DNA of 32,378 nt, from assembly GCA_012523855.1 (NCBI GenBank), contig JAAYTB010000118.1, positions 1 through 32,378 of the forward strand, given 5' to 3'. Numbering within the stretch: position 1 is the stretch's first letter; each line of letters starts with the position of its first letter. The notes under the pieces were generated by a model. It did no database searches, was not told the origin of the DNA, and saw nothing but the letters and a program-made list of their open reading frames with translations. This stretch comes from Clostridia bacterium (GTDB lineage Bacteria; Bacillota; Clostridia; Clostridiales; Clostridiaceae). Below, one piece after another: positions 8,459 to 17,276 of this stretch. The position numbers and the translations under genes are program-made.

Positions 8459-10260
8459 AGCTTTTCTCTCCTATGGCACTATGGTTTTTAATACTTATAC
8501 CAATATTAATATTGTTATACATATTGAAACAAAGATTTGAAGAAAGGCAAGTTCCAAGTCTCTATCTATGGCAGCAAATTTTAATGGATACAGAGGCTAC
8601 AAGCCCTTTCCAAAAACTTAAAAGGAATATCCTTTTTTTAATTCAATTGCTGGCAGTGCTATTAGGGATATTGGCTCTAACAAATCCTTTCCTCCAACTA
8701 AAAAATAAGGAATATGAAAATGTAATTATAGTAGTTGACACATCTGGAAGTATGAGCGGAATTGGTGAAAAGGACACAAAATTAATAGAGGCAAAGAAAA
8801 AGGCTGAGGATTTAGTTGACTCATTAGCCTATGGTAGCAAGATTACCCTAATAACTGCAGGAAATAAGTGTAAGGTTGAAATAAGCAATTCCCAAGATAA
8901 AAAAGAAGTAATAAATAAGATTAGAAGTATAGATGCTACAAATAGTGCAGGTAATATTGATGATGCTTTTTCTTTGGTTAAGGCTATTGCAGACCAGCAC
9001 GAAAGTTATAAGGTAACATATTTTAGTGATAAGGCTGTAGAATTTAAGGAGCTAAATGCTGAACTTATATATATGAAAAGCAATATGGACAATGTAAGCT
9101 TAGATTATATAGCAGATTCTTTAAATGAAGACCAGTTAAAGGTTTTAGTAAGGGCTACCAATAGAGGGAAAAAGGATAAAACTTCTGAGATATGTTTATA
9201 TGGTGGAGAAGAGCTTATATCTGTAAAAGACATTGATTTGTCGCCAGGAGAAACAAAAACCATCTATTTTGATAATGTTCCAAGGGATAAGGAATATATT
9301 TACGCAGAGTTAACTGAAAAGGATGGATTATTAGAGGATAATATCATATATTCAGTAATTAAGCAGAAAGATAGAAGAAGGATATTACTAACTATGGAGA
9401 AAAATTTTTTTCTAGAAAAGGTTTTATCCGCTATGAAGGATGTAGAGCTTTACAAAACTATTTCGGGAGACAGTCCAGAGGATCAATTTGATTTATATAT
9501 ATTTGATACTAGTATACCGAACAAGCTACCTGAAGAGGGTAACCTGCTTTTTATCAATCCAGATAAGGACAGCAAGTTTTTTAAAGTGGCTAGTGAAGCT
9601 CAGGGAGGAAAAGCGGAAATAGTGGCTCATGGAGTAACTAAGTATATAGAAAACTCAGATTTTGTAATTGCTAAATTAAGAGAACTCCAGCCACCTTATT
9701 GGGCTAATCCATTAATGAAGGTAAAGGAGAAAAATATAGCCTTTGTTGGTGAAAAAAATGGGCAGAAGATAGGGGCTATTGGCTTTGATTTTCATAATAG
9801 TGATTTCCCCCTTACAGCAGAGTTTCCAATATTCATTAACAATTTTGTCTCTTATCTTGTAGATAGGGACTCTTTTGCCACAACCCAGTTTGAATGTGGA
9901 AATCCTATAGAAATAAATCCTCTGCCAGAAACTGAAAAACTACTTGTCACTAATCCTAAGAGAAAAGTTTTTGAGCTCAGTTCTGAATTTCCTGTAAAAC
10001 CATTTGAAGAAACCTATACTCCAGGTATATATGAAGTGACTCAGAAAATCGGGAAGAAGGAAAATAGTAGACTTCTATCAGTAAATTTTCCTGTAAGCGA
10101 AAGTGCTATAAGTAATCAAGAAAGGGTAGTTAATATGGTTAATAATAGTGCTAATAGTAAAGGTGGCCTAAATTTAGCAACTTATTTAATAACGGCAGTA
10201 ATTTTGCTGCTAGTCCTTGAGTGGATAATATATTTAAGACTTTATGGAAGCAGGTATTGA
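8455..10260 (+). CDS. BatA/VWA domain membrane protein
   Basis: N-terminal BatA-like 'FLILIPILILLYILKQRFEERQVPSLYLW', MIDAS 'VVDTSGSMSG', C-terminal TM helix. Overlaps DUF58 stop by 4 nt. Confidence 0.93.
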   Translation: MKLFSPMALWFLILIPILILLYILKQRFEERQVPSLYLWQQILMDTEATSPFQKLKRNILFLIQLLAVLLGILALTNPFLQLKNKEYENVIIVVDTSGSMSGIGEKDTKLIEAKKKAEDLVDSLAYGSKITLITAGNKCKVEISNSQDKKEVINKIRSIDATNSAGNIDDAFSLVKAIADQHESYKVTYFSDKAVEFKELNAELIYMKSNMDNVSLDYIADSLNEDQLKVLVRATNRGKKDKTSEICLYGGEELISVKDIDLSPGETKTIYFDNVPRDKEYIYAELTEKDGLLEDNIIYSVIKQKDRRRILLTMEKNFFLEKVLSAMKDVELYKTISGDSPEDQFDLYIFDTSIPNKLPEEGNLLFINPDKDSKFFKVASEAQGGKAEIVAHGVTKYIENSDFVIAKLRELQPPYWANPLMKVKEKNIAFVGEKNGQKIGAIGFDFHNSDFPLTAEFPIFINNFVSYLVDRDSFATTQFECGNPIEINPLPETEKLLVTNPKRKVFELSSEFPVKPFEETYTPGIYEVTQKIGKKENSRLLSVNFPVSESAISNQERVVNMVNNSANSKGGLNLATYLITAVILLLVLEWIIYLRLYGSRY

Positions 10261-10262
10261 AT

Positions 10263-13103
10263 ATGGGATTAAGTTTTACAAAGGCTTTTGTTTTGATATT
10301 ATTACCAATAATAATTTTTGCTGTGGTATATTCAGGTAAGTGGCTTGTAAGGATGTCAAAAGGAAAAAGAAACTTGCTATTGATATTAAGAACACTGATT
10401 TTAACCTTTCTTATACTAGCTTTAGCTGGAACAAGCTTTTATTGGAAGGTTGATACTACTACTACTTTTTTCTTAATAGATGCTTCCGATTCAACTAGAT
10501 TAAACTTAGTGGATATGGAGAATTTTATAAAGGAAGCTTCTAAGAGCAAGGGACCTAAAGATAAGATAGGAGTAATATCCTTTGGTGATAATGTTCAAGT
10601 TGAAAGTTTTATAAGCTCTGAAAATAATTTTTCCAAGGTAGAAGGTCAGATAAATGCAAATTACACCAATATAGAAAATGCTCTTGCTACTACATTATCC
10701 CTGTTTCCAAGCAATAGTAAAAAAAGAATAGTTTTATTATCTGATGGAGAAGAAAACGCAGGATCTGTCAGTAAAATTGCACAATCTATTCAGCAGCAGG
10801 GCATAGATTTAAAATACTTTAGAATACATAAAGAAATTGGGGAAGAGGTTGCCGTTGAAAGTATAAATCTTCCTCAGAGATTAATTTTAAACGAGGAATT
10901 TAATCTTTATGTTAATATAAACGGTAGCCTGCAACAAAAGGCAACTTTACATCTATATAGTGGAAGAAATAAGGTAGGGGAAGAAGAAGTTCAACTACAG
11001 AAGGGCATTAACAAATTTGTTTTTAGAGATAAAGCTGATGTAGGAGGATTTAAAAATTTTAAGGTAGTTGTGGAAGCAGAGAAAGATACAGAATTAAAAA
11101 ATAATGAAGGTTCAGCTTTTACTAATGTAATTTCTAAACCTAGCATTTTAGTTATTCAGGAAAATGAAAAAGAATCCGCTGAACTTGTTAAGATGCTTAA
11201 GGCCTCTTCTGTAGATTATACTGTGGTTAATGCAAAAGGAGCCCCCAGGACCTTACAAGAGATGACAGGCTATAAAACTATAATTACCTGTAATGTTTCG
11301 GCAGATAGCTTAAACCAAGATTTCTTAAACTCCTTAGAGAGTTATGTTAAAGATTTTGGAGGGGGATTTATCGCTACAGGTGGAGATAATTCTTTTGCCC
11401 TTGGTGGATACTCTAGCACATCTTTAGAAAAGGTACTTCCTGTATATATGGAGATGAGAGGGAAGAAAGAAATACCTAAAATGGCTATGCTACTTATCAT
11501 TGATAAGTCATCTAGTATGACAGAAGGAATGGGTGGTATAAGTAAGGTGGATATGGCTAAGGAGGCAGCTATTAGAAGTTTAGAGTCTTTGAGGCTAAAC
11601 AAGGATGAAATAGGAGTAATAGCCTTTGATAATTCCCATAGTTGGGTAGTAAAAAGACAGGTAATTAAAGATCTAGAACAGATAGAAGATGATATAGCTA
11701 CTATAAGAGCTAGTGGTGGTACAAATATTCTGCCTGCCTTGGAGGAAGGTTACAAATCATTAAAGGACAGCGATGCTAAATTAAAACATATAATATTACT
11801 TACTGATGGACAGTCTTATAGTACAGGGAAGGATAAATTATTAAATAAAATTAATAAGGCCAACATAACAGTGTCTACAGTTGCCGTAGGTAAGAACGCA
11901 GATATTACTTTGTTAAAAACCATTGCCAATACCTGCGGTGGAAGACATTATATTACTGATGAGCATACAAATATACCAAGAATTTTTGCTAAAGAGACTT
12001 TCATGGCCGCTAGAAGTTACCTAAACAACAGAGAATTTGCACCGATTGTTACTAGTGAACACTCTATACTTAAGGGAGTTGCCGACGTTGCTCTACCTTC
12101 ATTATTAGGATATATAGGAGGATCTGAAAAGGAAACAGCCAGAGTTCTTCTTAAAAGTGACGAGGATGATCCTATTCTAACAGTTTGGCAGTATGGTTTA
12201 GGTAAAACCGCTGCTTGGAATTCCGATATATCTGGTAAATGGAGTTCTAACTATATTTCTTGGGAAAATAACTTAAAGCTTTGGCAAAATATTATTAATT
12301 TTACTATAGAAAATTATGACAATGAAAATGCATCCATGGAAGTATCAGCTCAGGGAGGAAAGGCAACTATAGTCTTTAAAGATAAGAAAAATCAAGAAGA
12401 ACTAGATACAAGTGCAGTAGTTGTAACGCCCTCTGGTAAGGATATTAATGTTAAGCTTTACCCAACAGCACCTGGAGAATACACTGGAAGTATAGATCTT
12501 CAGGAAAGTGGAGTATACATGATTAATGGTAAGCAGGTAAGTGGCGGAGATACTATAAACGCCATTAGCACAGGTTATGCCATGCAGTACTCGCCGGAAT
12601 ATAAAATAAATAATGAAGTAGGAAACAAATTGGAAAGTTTAGTAACGGAAGTAGGCGGCAATTTAATTAACTCTCCTGAAGAGGTTTTTAAAGGTGAAAT
12701 TCCATCAAAGAAGGGGCAAAGAGATCTAGTGCTTTATTTGTTAGCTTCAGCTTTAATCTTATTGATCCTTGACATAGCTTTACGCAGATTGAATATTAGT
12801 CTTTTCAAGATTAAAGAGGCTTTAAAGAAAATTAAAATATTAAAAGTATCAAAAGCTTCCAGTAAAAGAAAGCTAAATAATAAAGAAAAAACTATAAGTA
12901 ATTATAATAAAAAAGTGCCCAAAGGTCCTTCTTATACTATAATAGAATCTGTGGAGACTTATGAAGATGATTTAGAAGAGGAAACTGTAAAATTTGAAGA
13001 AAAAGGAGAGGCTAAGTCTAGTAAAAATGATAAACAAGTGGAGGAAAACAGCAATCTCCTGAATACTTCCCAGCTTCTGAAAAATAAAAAATTTAAGAAA
13101 TAA
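10263..13103 (+). CDS. Large membrane protein with two VWA motifs and a GATase-like segment
   Basis: Two VWA MIDAS-like motifs (FFLIDASDSTR; LLIIDKSSSMTEG) flanking a GATase-like region (DFGGGFIATGGDNSFALGGY). N-terminal and C-terminal TMs, then a ~100-aa charged tail. Start at ATG 10263 is more plausible than GTG 10221 inside the preceding CDS. Confidence 0.9.
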   Translation: MGLSFTKAFVLILLPIIIFAVVYSGKWLVRMSKGKRNLLLILRTLILTFLILALAGTSFYWKVDTTTTFFLIDASDSTRLNLVDMENFIKEASKSKGPKDKIGVISFGDNVQVESFISSENNFSKVEGQINANYTNIENALATTLSLFPSNSKKRIVLLSDGEENAGSVSKIAQSIQQQGIDLKYFRIHKEIGEEVAVESINLPQRLILNEEFNLYVNINGSLQQKATLHLYSGRNKVGEEEVQLQKGINKFVFRDKADVGGFKNFKVVVEAEKDTELKNNEGSAFTNVISKPSILVIQENEKESAELVKMLKASSVDYTVVNAKGAPRTLQEMTGYKTIITCNVSADSLNQDFLNSLESYVKDFGGGFIATGGDNSFALGGYSSTSLEKVLPVYMEMRGKKEIPKMAMLLIIDKSSSMTEGMGGISKVDMAKEAAIRSLESLRLNKDEIGVIAFDNSHSWVVKRQVIKDLEQIEDDIATIRASGGTNILPALEEGYKSLKDSDAKLKHIILLTDGQSYSTGKDKLLNKINKANITVSTVAVGKNADITLLKTIANTCGGRHYITDEHTNIPRIFAKETFMAARSYLNNREFAPIVTSEHSILKGVADVALPSLLGYIGGSEKETARVLLKSDEDDPILTVWQYGLGKTAAWNSDISGKWSSNYISWENNLKLWQNIINFTIENYDNENASMEVSAQGGKATIVFKDKKNQEELDTSAVVVTPSGKDINVKLYPTAPGEYTGSIDLQESGVYMINGKQVSGGDTINAISTGYAMQYSPEYKINNEVGNKLESLVTEVGGNLINSPEEVFKGEIPSKKGQRDLVLYLLASALILLILDIALRRLNISLFKIKEALKKIKILKVSKASSKRKLNNKEKTISNYNKKVPKGPSYTIIESVETYEDDLEEETVKFEEKGEAKSSKNDKQVEENSNLLNTSQLLKNKKFKK

Positions 13104-13150
13104 GTAGGATATAGTTTTATCAAATTTTTTCGAGACGAGGAGGGCTACAT

Positions 13151-14068
13151 ATGAAAAAGATTAAAATAGGAGAGAGACAGTTGCTAGCTTCAGAAATTTC
13201 TCTAGGTTGCATGAGAATTTCGGAGCTTTCAGTGAAAGAAGTAGCTAATCATGTGAATACAGCTTTGGAGGAAGGTATAAATTTATTCGAACATGCTGAT
13301 ATATACGGTGAAGGTAGATGCGAAGAAATCTTTGCTGAAGCGGTAGATATGAGGCCGAGCATAAGAAGTAAGTTTATTATCCAAACAAAATGTGGAATAA
13401 GAAAAGGTTTCTACGATTTTTCAAAGGACCATATTATAAATTCTGTAGAAGCTAGCTTGAAACGATTAAAAACTGAGTATATAGATATATTATTATTACA
13501 TAGACCGGATGCTCTTATGGAATCTGAAGAAGTTGCTGAAACCTTTAATATTTTACACAGTAGCGGAAAGGTAAGACATTTTGGTGTAAGCAATCATAAC
13601 ACAATGCAAATTGAACTCCTTTCTAAATATATACAACAAGACTTAATTATTAATCAACTACAGTTTAGCGTAACTAATACAGGAATGATTGACGCAGGCT
13701 TAAATGTTAATATGAAAAATCAAGCCTCAATCAATAGGGATGGTAGCATTTTAGATTACTGTAGGCTTAAAGATATAACAATTCAAGCATGGTCTCCTTT
13801 TCAATATGGATTCTTTGAAGGTGTTTTTATAGATAATCCAAAGTTTCCTGAATTAAATGAAAAGCTGAAGGAAATTGCTGAAAAATGGAACGTAACAAGC
13901 TCAGCTATTGCTATAGCATGGATATTGCGACATCCAGCTAAGATTCAGCCTATAGTAGGTACTACAAATACCGACCGTTTGAAAGCTATCTGCAAAGCAT
14001 CAGAAGTAAATTTAACTAGAGAAGAATGGTATGACATATATAAAGCGGCAGGTAACAAATTGCCCTAG
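13151..14068 (+). CDS. Aldo/keto reductase
   Basis: 305 aa; 'GINLFEHADIYGEGRCEEIF', 'VRHFGVSNHN', 'AIAWILRHPAKIQPIVGTTN'. SD 'gaggaggg'. Confidence 0.95.
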   Translation: MKKIKIGERQLLASEISLGCMRISELSVKEVANHVNTALEEGINLFEHADIYGEGRCEEIFAEAVDMRPSIRSKFIIQTKCGIRKGFYDFSKDHIINSVEASLKRLKTEYIDILLLHRPDALMESEEVAETFNILHSSGKVRHFGVSNHNTMQIELLSKYIQQDLIINQLQFSVTNTGMIDAGLNVNMKNQASINRDGSILDYCRLKDITIQAWSPFQYGFFEGVFIDNPKFPELNEKLKEIAEKWNVTSSAIAIAWILRHPAKIQPIVGTTNTDRLKAICKASEVNLTREEWYDIYKAAGNKLP

Positions 14069-14170
14069 TATAAGGCTTGTATTGATTAATGAAAAATTCT
14101 GCAAGGGCAAAATATATATTTTTAATTTGATCAAATTCAAAGAGTTTAATAAAGAAACCTATATAAAATC

Positions 14171-14206
14171 AAAAGTATCAAGCTTGGGCTTGATACTTTT
14201 TTATAT
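14171..14206 (+). terminator. Intrinsic terminator downstream of aldo/keto reductase (possibly bidirectional)
   Basis: AAAAGTATCAAGC ttgg GCTTGATACTTTT TT: 13-bp perfect stem followed by T-run. Confidence 0.9.
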
Positions 14207-14241
14207 ACGAAAGAGCAGAGCAAACTCCACTTTTGATTAGT

Positions 14242-14447
14242 TTACATTTGTTTATACTGTGGTTCTTGCTGTTCAATATATTGTTGCCTGCCTTTTAGAG
14301 TCTGCAAAGCGCTATCAAGGCTTTTGCTATTGATTGAAAATCTTGTTTTGCTTGTTGATCTTGTGTTTCCAAAGCAAATATTTTCATTGTGGCACAAGCA
14401 CTTTCAATGCCTGCAATTACTTGCTGCATCTGAGTACCTACTGTCAA
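14242..14447 (-). pseudogene. DUF1657 domain protein, frameshifted (absent from ORF track)
   Basis: TTG start at 14447 after strong SD (gggaggtg). Frame 0 reads MTVGTQMQQVIAGIESACATMKIFALETQDQQAKQDFQSIAKA... to a stop at 14295. The adjacent frame gives ...KSLDSALQTLKGRQQYIEQQEPQYKQM*, sharing 'EPQYK' with the DUF1657 at 16852. Span is 206 nt (3n+2), consistent with a 1-nt loss near the A4 tract (minus strand; + 14322-14325). Confidence 0.87.
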
Positions 14448-14483
14448 AACTTTCACCTCCCTTCATTCTATAAGAAATAAGAA

Positions 14484-15485
14484 TCAAAGTTCTATGGATA
14501 CAGCATGAGCTATACAAGGGATACTTTCCTTCTGTTGATAAGATAGGGGTGAATGAAGAGCCCCAGTAGCTACAATTAAAATTTTTTTAAGATCACCTTC
14601 TCTCATTCGGCGAAGGAAATGTCCGTAAGTTACAGTAGCAGAACAACCGCAGCCACTGCCACCTGCAAAAACTGGTTGATCCTTGCTATATATTAAGATT
14701 CCGCAATCTGTAAATTTTTCAGCAGGTATATCAATACCATGTTTAATTAATAATTCTCCAGCAATTCTATGTCCAACGCTTCCTAAATCCCCAGTAGCAA
14801 TTAAGTCGTAATAGTCTGGAGAGATATTTAAATCTCTGAAATGTGCTTCGATAGTATCTACTGCAGCAGGAGCCATAGCGGTTCCCATATCAAAAGGATC
14901 GCCAATTCCCATATCAATAACTTTGCCAATGGTAGCTGATGTTACCTTAGGACCGTATCCGCTACTGGATACTAGGGCAGCTCCTGCTCCAGTTACAGTC
15001 CATTGGGCAGTAGGTGGCTTTTGTCCACCATATTCTGTAGGGTATCTAAATTGCTTTTCAGCAGCTATGTTATGGCTGGAAGCACCAGTTACTACATAGT
15101 TTGCAGCACCGGTGTCTACGATTAATGAGGCTAAGGATAGTCCCTCCATAGAACTGGAGCAAGCACCGAAGACACCTAAGAAAGGTAGCCCTAATGTTCG
15201 TGCAGTAAAACTACTGGATATTATTTGATTCATTAAGTCACCACTAATAAAAAAATTAACATCTTCTTTTTTTACATTCCCTTTTTTTATTGCAGTTTCA
15301 CAAGCTTGCTCCAATAGTTTTTTTTCTGCTTTTTCACAGCTAGCCTGACCTAACCAAACATCTTGGTGAAGTGTGTCAAAATCTTCTGCTAAAGGACCTT
15401 TAGACTCGAAAGGACCACCTATAGCCGCTGAGGCTATTATTGTTGGCTTAGATTTAAAAACCCAACTTTGATGACCTTTTAGCAT
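14484..15485 (-). CDS. spoVAD: Stage V sporulation protein AD (SpoVAD)
   Basis: 333 aa thiolase-fold protein: 'VFGACSSSMEGLSLAS', 'YGPKVTSATIGKVIDMGIGDPFDMGTAMAPAA', C-term 'SYQQKESIPCIAHAVSIE'. Confidence 0.95.
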   Translation of the reverse strand: MLKGHQSWVFKSKPTIIASAAIGGPFESKGPLAEDFDTLHQDVWLGQASCEKAEKKLLEQACETAIKKGNVKKEDVNFFISGDLMNQIISSSFTARTLGLPFLGVFGACSSSMEGLSLASLIVDTGAANYVVTGASSHNIAAEKQFRYPTEYGGQKPPTAQWTVTGAGAALVSSSGYGPKVTSATIGKVIDMGIGDPFDMGTAMAPAAVDTIEAHFRDLNISPDYYDLIATGDLGSVGHRIAGELLIKHGIDIPAEKFTDCGILIYSKDQPVFAGGSGCGCSATVTYGHFLRRMREGDLKKILIVATGALHSPLSYQQKESIPCIAHAVSIEL

Positions 15486-15965
15486 TTATATCCCACCTAA
15501 CCCTCTAATAATTAGTGTAATAATGGCTACGAAGAAAGCAGCCACCGTTCCATAGACAATTACTGCTCCTGATAGTTTAAACATATTTCCACCAACACCT
15601 AAAACATATCCTTCTGTTCTATGTTCGATAGCAGCAGAAGCCATAGTGTTGGCAAAGCCGGTTATTGGAATAGCTGTTCCTGCACCAGCCCATTGGCCAA
15701 TATGATCGAAAACCCCTAAACCTGTTAATATAATAGAGAGGATTATTAAAACAGCTACGGCAGGATCTCCAGCAGTTTTTTCTGTAAAATTAAAATACTT
15801 AATAAAAAACCATTGTAATAGCTGTCCTAATATACAAATAGAACCGCCTACAATGAAGGCTCTAAAGCAGTTTTTTAATACTGGGCGTTTTGGCGTTAAA
15901 TCCTTTGCAAAATCTTGAAATTCTTGCTGAATTGGCGTAAACTTTTTCTTTTTAGATTTTGACAT
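15486..15965 (-). CDS. spoVAC: Stage V sporulation protein AC (SpoVAC)
   Basis: 159 aa; 'AFIVGGSICILGQLLQWFF', 'GAGTAIPITGFANTMASAAIEHRTEGYVLGVGGNMFKLSGAVIVYG'. Confidence 0.95.
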   Translation of the reverse strand: MSKSKKKKFTPIQQEFQDFAKDLTPKRPVLKNCFRAFIVGGSICILGQLLQWFFIKYFNFTEKTAGDPAVAVLIILSIILTGLGVFDHIGQWAGAGTAIPITGFANTMASAAIEHRTEGYVLGVGGNMFKLSGAVIVYGTVAAFFVAIITLIIRGLGGI

Positions 15966-15979
15966 AAAATCACCACCTT

Positions 15980-16839
15980 TTAGTTTAATAAGTAAGGTTC
16001 TAACATATTCATCAAAGTTTTCAGTTTGTCTGCATTTGTAGCATACATTTCTTTTGCAGCCTTATCCTCTGTTTCTAGGGCATAGGAAAGTAAATCTGCA
16101 TGACACTGTTGAATGTTGGTATGAAGTAATTCCTTAACTTGAGGTTGAGGAATTTCTATAGAATCATCAAACAAATCTAGGTATAAATCACCAGAAGAAT
16201 CCGCTTGACCTATAAATACGTTGTCTAAGGAAACACCAGCTTTTGCTAATTCTACTTTTAACCAGGCTCTATTCAAACCACGATTTGAAAGGGATTCGTC
16301 CAATATATTACCATCTAATATTACTGTTTGAGGTTCGGAACTTGGAGCAACCTTTCTTTGTAAATCACGAGCTGTAATAGGTTTTTTATCAGATTTAACC
16401 ATTACATTTATTTCGCCAGTAGATTCCATAACTTCAAATTCAACATCGCTAAACTAAAGACGTTTTTTGATCTTAATTCTCTTAGTAGTTCTTCCCCTGT
16501 AAATCTGACTTCTTTCAGATTTTCTTCCATGACCTTACCGTCTTTAATTACTATAGTTTCTCTTCCATTAATTGCATCGTGGAATGCCTTACTCTTTAAG
16601 GATAAGTAGTCTAAAGCTATCAAAAAAGAAATCCAGACTCCTAATGAAATAATAGAGTGTGTAATATTAGTCACTAGACCTAATGAAATAAGCGTAATCA
16701 TTAAGGCGATTATAGTATAATTTACAAATTTATAAGGTGTAATTCTTGACAAGCTACCTCTACCCAGTAGTCTAATTAAAGGCACTGTTAATACAAACAT
16801 AACCATTGCTCTTACAAGCATTATCATCCAATCTTGCAT
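15980..16839 (-). pseudogene. DUF421 + DUF1657 (2Duf/YetF-like) membrane protein, frameshifted into two ORFs
   Basis: N-term ORF 16408-16839 (MQDWMIMLVRAMVMFVLTVPLIRLLGRGSLSRITPYKF...) ends ...SKNVFSLAMLNLKLWNLLAK*. The alternate frame gives ...FSLA-DVEFEVMESTGEINVMVKSDKKPITARDLQRKV..., joining ORF 15980-16429. Span 860 nt (3n+2) = 1-nt loss near 16447. Confidence 0.92.
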
Positions 16840-16851
16840 ATTTTCACCTAC

Positions 16852-17058
16852 TTAAATACATTTATATTGGGGTTCTTCAAATTCTAATTTTTTAACTCTA
16901 TTTTCTATATCCTTAATAACCTGTTTTGTTGTATTTAGTGCTGATCTATATATGGCTTTTTCTTCATTGTTACTACTTTGTAGGGAATAAACTTTTAATG
17001 TACTTTCAACACCTTTAAGATTTGCCAACGTTTGTTTTACTTTCCTTCCTACTGTCAT
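16852..17058 (-). CDS. DUF1657 domain protein
   Basis: MTVGRKVKQTLANLKGVESTLKVYSLQSSNNEEKAIYRSALNTTKQVIKDIENRVKKLEFEEPQYKCI. ATG 17058 has correct SD (gggag) spacing; track start TTG 17067 abuts the SD. Confidence 0.88.
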   Translation of the reverse strand: MTVGRKVKQTLANLKGVESTLKVYSLQSSNNEEKAIYRSALNTTKQVIKDIENRVKKLEFEEPQYKCI

Positions 17059-17212
17059 CAGAACCAACTCCCTTGAATAATTCTGACTTTATTATTTGAT
17101 AATTTATAAAGGAATATAACTTATATATGTAGGTCTTTGATGGTAAATTAAAGTAGAAATATGTATTTGTAAATTATTTTTCACAAAATACTAAGAATAT
17201 ATACAGAATAAA

Positions 17213-17243
17213 AAACAATGTACTTTTAAGCACATTGTTTTTT
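17213..17243 (-). terminator. Intrinsic terminator downstream of polysaccharide deacetylase (near-symmetric)
   Basis: Minus strand AACAATGTGCTTAAAAGTACATTGTTTTTT: 11-bp stem with one G-U, followed by T-run. Confidence 0.85.
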
Positions 17244-17276
17244 GAAAAATTAGACTGAGTATAAAGAATACCTTGC

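Noticed and set aside
14031-14240. 69-aa plus-strand ORF after aldo/keto reductase
   Set aside because: Overlaps the end of the reductase, runs through the intrinsic terminator hairpin, no SD.
16408-16450. Programmed ribosomal frameshift as explanation for the split 2Duf gene
   Set aside because: No slippery heptamer or downstream pseudoknot obvious at the junction; a plain 1-nt loss explains it more simply, though not excluded.
17059-17200. Sigma-G/sigma-F promoter upstream of the DUF1657/spoVA cluster
   Set aside because: No convincing -10 CATnnTA with a suitably spaced -35 could be identified by eye.
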